This document shows positions 30,290-34,390 of a DNA stretch of 34,390 bases, piece after piece. Position 1 is the first letter of the stretch. Every line of letters begins with the position of its first letter. The position numbers and the translations under genes were made by a program. Source of the stretch: a virus; IMG/VR virus record IMGVR_UViG_3300049043_000157, positions 1-34,390 of that record; one strand, given 5' to 3'. Under the pieces are notes generated by a model. The model made no database searches. It saw only the letters and a list, made by a program, of their open reading frames with translations, and was not told where the DNA came from.

Positions 30290-31821
30290 ATGCCGATTTT
30301 TCGATTTCCTCTTGTTGCCAGCATCAACACGCGATTCGGTGTTTCGGACTTGCTGCCGGGACAATCTGGAATTGCTGGAGAAGCTACTCTGGAATCGCAG
30401 TTGTTGGCAAAGCGCCAGATGGATCGTCCAAGGATGCACGGATGATCAACTGTTTTCCAATTTACACCGCTAATCCGTTTTCTTCTCAGCGCAGTTCTTA
30501 TTTCGGTAAAGCGCCAGGTTGGGCGGTTAACACGACGCCGCAAGCGGGCAGTGTTGGGTCGGCAATCCTGGTCTGGAGTGGTCAGGGTTCTGGAACAAAA
30601 GTCATTTCGGCATTTGGGTCGACAAACTCATCAATTTACGATGGGTCAACGCAGGCTGGTAACGAACCACACAAACACCACTATCATTACCGGTGTCGCC
30701 AGCGGAATCACTGCAGACAACCTTGTCGGGCACGGCGACGATTCTCATCACTTCGTCGGATCGTACCGCTTGGTATTATCAGCCGTCTGGCACGGTAACG
30801 AAAATCACCGGACGCGGATTTCCCAGGCAACGCAAGCAAAACGCTCGCCGGCACGTTCGCGCACCTTGACGGGTTTTCGTTCATCATGACGGCAGATGGA
30901 TATATTTATCATTCTGATATCAATTCCGTCACATCGTGGACGGCAAGCAGTCGCATTGAGACGGGTGCTTATCCCGATAAAGGGATCGCCTGCGTACGTT
31001 ACAAGCAGTTTATTGTCGGTTTCGGTCCGCAGACAATGGAATTTTTCGTCAACGCGGGCAATGCAACAGGCTCTGTTCTATCTCGGCAAGCGGAACTTAC
31101 GCGAAAGATCGGGTTGTGCAACAGCGAGTCATATACTTCCTTTGGCGATTCCTTATATTGGGTAGGATCGTCTCCGGAGGGCGGAATCTCTGTTTATCAG
31201 CTGTCGGATGGAATTCGGCGGATCTCAATACCTGCCATTGAAGCCAAATTATCGTTGGCTGGTGCCAGCAATATCACGATGAGTGTTGCGGCTTTTTACG
31301 GGACAACGCACATTCTTGTTCGCGCCAAAACGGCAACATTTGTCTACTGCGTTGAAAGCGAAGCTTGGTACGAATGGAGCGGTAACGCAGTGTTGTGGGA
31401 CAAGACCGCTGCGGTGAGCACTGGGACCGAAATTAACGTTTACGGATTGAGCAAGACCAGCACGAGCGGGAAAGTCTATCTGTTGAATCCGACGTCTCGC
31501 ACGTTCCAGGATGATAGTGTGGCGTACAGCGCAACAATGATCACCAGTCCGATTGATGCTGATGTTTACGCTAAAAAAGTTTGGCGCAGCATTGCTGTTG
31601 TCGGCGACAAGGAAACCTCTACAAGCACAATAAATATTAGTTGGAGCGACGACGATTACGTTACGTTTAGCGCGGTGCGGACGGTCAGCATGAGTGGTGG
31701 GTTTGCTCGAGCGCGCAAGCTTGGTCAAAGTCGACACCGTGTGTTTCGTTTCGATCATTCGGACAATTTGCCATTACGTGTTCGGGCGGTGGAATTGGAA
31801 TATGAATCGAGCGCAGTATGA
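30290..31821 (+). CDS. P22 gp10-like tail hub / packaged DNA stabilisation protein, frame-broken
   Basis: About 510 residues after repairing four or five breaks near 30390, 30660, 30717 and 30818. The start is ATG 30290, two bases after the restored upstream stop. The N-terminus PIFRFPLVASINTRFGVSDL is followed by VVGKAPDGSSKDARMINCFP and AILVWSGQGSGTKVISAFGS. The clean C-terminal two thirds hold AYPDKGIACVRYKQFIVGFG, TMEFFVNAGN, LYWVGSSPEGGISVYQL and LAGASNITMSVAAFYGTTHI. Repeated blades of this kind suggest a beta-propeller-like tail protein. The family is that of P22 gp10, which closes the tail and keeps packaged DNA in place. Name and role are by family; the breaks make the first third unreadable as written. 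Confidence 0.65.
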
Positions 31822-32192
31822 TTATTCTCGACACAACGACGAAGACCTTGGAGATTGGTCTTGCCGGATCGGTAACCACGACAGAACCGCATGTGACTGT
31901 CTGTTACTACGATACGATCAGCCAAACCAAAACTGATTTTTCCGAGCCAAGACGAGCAACGAAATTGACTAAAACGTCTGGGGTAACGCCGGTAACAATT
32001 TGCGATGCGCCGACTATTATTGGCGCGGCACGATGCATTTTTTACATTTGCATACACAATGCGGATAATACTTCTGCGACGATAACCGTAAGAATTGACG
32101 ATGGCGGGACGGATTACCGGCAATATTCGCATGCAGTGCCTGCTGGTCACAGTCTGATTTACGACAGTGGGAACGGATGGGTGAAACAATAG
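31818..32192 (+). CDS. Small beta-rich virion protein
   Basis: A 124-residue protein from ATG 31818, overlapping the upstream stop by four bases. It begins MIILDTTTKTLEIGLAGSVT and contains FYICIHNADNTSATITVRID, DGGTDYRQYSHAVPAGHSL and the closing YDSGNGW. This layout, an opening LDT..KxLEI.LAG.VTT, NAD.T.ATVTV and a terminal GxGW, is a recognisable small virion family of podoviruses, probably an immunoglobulin-like sandwich. It may be a tail or head accessory protein. It is uninterrupted, unlike its neighbours. Confidence 0.65.
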   Translation: MIILDTTTKTLEIGLAGSVTTTEPHVTVCYYDTISQTKTDFSEPRRATKLTKTSGVTPVTICDAPTIIGAARCIFYICIHNADNTSATITVRIDDGGTDYRQYSHAVPAGHSLIYDSGNGWVKQ

Positions 32193-32201
32193 GGGCGGGA
32201 C

Positions 32202-33585
32202 ATGAGTGAAGCATCCGAGGCAAGACTTGAGCGCGAATTACGTCGGCGAGCAATGGCGCTTGCACAAAATGCAGGCAATCTCACCGCGGCAGACATCAAA
32301 ACCATGGTTGATGCCGGCGTGCCCGTTCCTGCTGGCGCAACGATTCCGTTCACGAGCATGCGGGATTTGCTCGACCTCGGATTGGGCGGCGGAGGATCTC
32401 CGACCGAGTCCATGGGCCTTGAGCAATATCTTGCCTCGCAGGGAATGACACCGCAGCAGTTTCAGGCGCAATACGGCGGTCTGCCGTTCAACTTCAATGC
32501 TGATGGCACGGTGACGTATGACCCTGCGGCGCAGAGGCAGGCGTTTGAATACACACCGGCAAGTTACGCGCGCAATCAGGCAATCGGTCTTGGGTTGATG
32601 GGTGCGCTTGCCGGTGCCGGTTTGACTGGATTAGGGCAAGCGGCAGCCGCTCCAATAACGTCCGAAATACCGCTTGGAACGTATGCAAATGCGTTTCAGG
32701 CGGTGCCTAGCGCAGCCAGTGACTTTTCGCTTATGGCTTCAGGAACTGGTCTGCCGACCGTAGGCAGTACGATTCCAGGTTCAGCAAACATTGGTCTAAA
32801 TTCGGCCGGCATCGGTCTATCGCCTGGGTTAACTAGCGCCGCCACGGGAATGACAGCGCCTTCTGCTCTCGGTCTCAACCTTGGAACGACTGGCGGGTTG
32901 ATTGGGCAAACAGCATCTCAACTTGCTGGATCTGCTGGCGTTGGTGCGCTCAATTCAATTGCTTCCGCAGGTCGCTGCGCCAGGCGCCGGTAACGCAGCA
33001 TCGACCATGACTCGCGGTGCGTCTCCGACTGCGGCAAGTACCGTTTCTCGGCTGTTGCAGGAGCAACTCGGCATTAATGTTGAGCCTGGAACTGTCGACC
33101 TTATTGGTCGTGGACTGGGTGCTGGTCTTGGTCTGCTTGGATCTCGAGCATCGACCAATGCAATGCAGAGTGTGCAGGACCAGATTGCCGGTCAGCGCGC
33201 GCCTTTTCTCAATCAGGCGCTTGGCTATTTGCAGAATCCGGAATTTTTTTATTCCAGTCCGGCGGCTACTGGAGCGGCCAATGCGACGATGCGAGCGCTG
33301 TCTACGCGATTCGGCAATCCTGGCACGTCGCCGACCGCCCAAAACCTTGCAACCGATGCGCTGTATGGCAACTATTTGAACACGGTTAACACGCTAGGTT
33401 CGCTGGGATTAGGCGGTCAAGGAATACAAGCAAATTTGGGGCAGCAAACGGCTAACATGGCTGGACAACCGTACGCAATTGCGGGCAACGTATTAGGCGG
33501 ACTGACAAGTAACATGCCAAATATTGACGAGATTCTGGCAAATGCAATTTCTCGTCGATATGGCGGGACCGGTTCGCTTCCGTAG
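32202..33585 (+). CDS. Ejection (internal virion) protein, frame-broken
   Basis: About 460 residues after repairing one break near 32970. The start is ATG 32202. The N-terminal part has a charged helix (SEARLERELRRRAMALAQNA). It is followed by a glycine/alanine-rich hydrophobic stretch (AIGLGLMGALAGAGLTGLGQ) that could cross a membrane. The C-terminal part, with PFLNQALGYLQNPEFFYSSP and AATGAANATMRALSTRFGNP, is a conserved segment of podovirus internal virion proteins. Such proteins enter the periplasm with the DNA. Together with the next gene and the one at 706-2274 it makes a three-gene ejection set, as P22 has gp7, gp20 and gp16. Confidence 0.65.
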
Positions 33586-33594
33586 GGGATTGAT

Positions 33595-34390
33595 ATGGAT
33601 CTGACGCAGATGTTCGGACCGGGTTATGCCGGGTATCTCTACGGAAGGCAGAATCGTCGACAGAACATGATTAGTGGGCTTGAGGGCCTTGGCATGCTGT
33701 CGAATATGCAACGCCAAGAGCAGCAGATGGAACTGCTCCAGCAAGATTTGGTGCTGAAGAAACTAGCCGAAGAACGAGAGCGGCGCAAGTTGGCTTTCGG
33801 CTTGGGCCTGCTTAGCGGTGGCGGCGCGCCGTCCGCTGCTGCTGAAACGGCCTTGACACAAGGCGCAGCCGAAGGTGATGTAGGGCCGACCGTCAGTAAC
33901 GCGCAACGTATGGCCATGCTAAATCAGCCCGGCGCGGGCGTTATGGGATGGTCCCCGGATCAAATCATGGGCGCGGGTGTGGCTGGCCTTGCCAGCCCCA
34001 GAGACATTGTAGCGGTGCGCGGCGCATTTCTGCCGAAGTACGAAGTGCAAGGCGGCGCAATCATGGGCGGTGCGCCGGGACAGGTACCTCAGTTCCAAGG
34101 GTTTGCGCCGCAAGCGAAGATGTCGGACACCGGACAGGCAAGCATGCTGATCCCGACGCAGGGCGGGGGATTGCAATCGGTCATCCCGCAGGGCGCGCTG
34201 GAAAACTACGGAGCATTCAGAACGGGTCGATGCCGCCGCGCAGATGGGAAATCCGCTTGCGGTTTCTGCCGAACTTCGCCAAATCGCAGAAGTACGGGAT
34301 AAAGGGCTACTCGTTCCAGATTTGCCTATCGCACCGACACAGCCTAGCGGTGGATTCCCGTCTCAGCGGACGGACACAGCCGGGGCAACT
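33595..34390 (+). CDS. Ejection (internal virion) protein, N-terminal part, runs off the window
   Basis: The start is ATG 33595, ten bases after the upstream stop, with TAGGGGATTGAT upstream. It begins MDLTQMFGPGYAGYLYGRQN, followed by a coiled coil of Gln/Glu/Arg (MQRQEQQMELLQQDLVLKKL). A glycine/alanine/proline-rich middle part comes next (AGVMGWSPDQIMGAGVAGLA). One break near 34220-34226 shifts the frame; restored, it continues VDAAAQMGNPLAVSAELRQI and reaches the last base in phase. The same phase continues at base 1, giving about 500 residues in total if the window is circular. Its coiled-coil head and Gln-rich body match internal virion proteins that pass through the portal. No lytic domain is seen. 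Confidence 0.6.

Overview
The window is phage DNA and very probably one whole genome cut open inside a virion gene. An open reading frame runs off the right edge and continues in frame from base 1, so the 34,390 bases can be read as a closed, circularly permuted genome. Gene content is that of a small podovirus-type tailed phage: P22-like portal, N4-gp56-type major capsid protein, P22 gp10-like tail protein and three large alanine/glycine-rich ejection proteins. Small-gene families, an SSB ending in DDIPF, a YdaS/Cro-type regulator and an ArdC-type protein suggest a Gram-negative, probably betaproteobacterial, host. That host call is inference. I see no integrase, CI-type repressor, DNA or RNA polymerase, tRNA or CRISPR array.

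Layout. 1-2274: ends of the ejection genes. 2355-3700: lysis cluster with a coiled-coil membrane protein, a transglycosylase-like endolysin candidate, a two-helix membrane protein and a three-helix holin. 3722-5322: two small genes and a metallophosphoesterase. 5404-9233, minus strand: ten overlapping early genes, including a PD-(D/E)XK exonuclease, a probable recombination partner and a protein with a 12-base repeat array. 9234-9357: divergent control region with paired operator-like repeats. 9358-13581, plus strand: Cro-like regulator, terminator, HTH protein, SSB, VRR-NUC nuclease, RepA-like ATPase, an iteron-like array with a perfect palindrome (candidate origin) and small genes. 13646-14563, minus: small membrane peptide and an ArdC-like antirestriction metallopeptidase. 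14776-34390, plus: packaging and virion genes in the order TerS, TerL, an unknown gene, beta-helix protein, portal, four small virion genes, scaffold, capsid, then a TPR glycosyltransferase, a methyltransferase, tiny genes, the head-tail adaptor, a second glycosyltransferase, tail genes and ejection genes.

How the parts fit. Divergent early transcription from the 9.3 kb switch would express recombination functions leftward and replication functions rightward. The ArdC-like protein may protect entering DNA. The late block packages DNA through TerS/TerL into a P22-like portal. Carbohydrate and methyl-transfer enzymes lie inside the late block and may modify the virion or the host surface.

Quality warning. 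At least twenty single-base frame breaks interrupt otherwise convincing genes. Many lie in homopolymers and are repaired by changing the run by one base. They cluster in 26.3-34.4 kb plus 0-3.3 kb, while 14.7-22.4 kb is clean. I read them mainly as consensus errors and give coordinates for the restored genes, naming each break.
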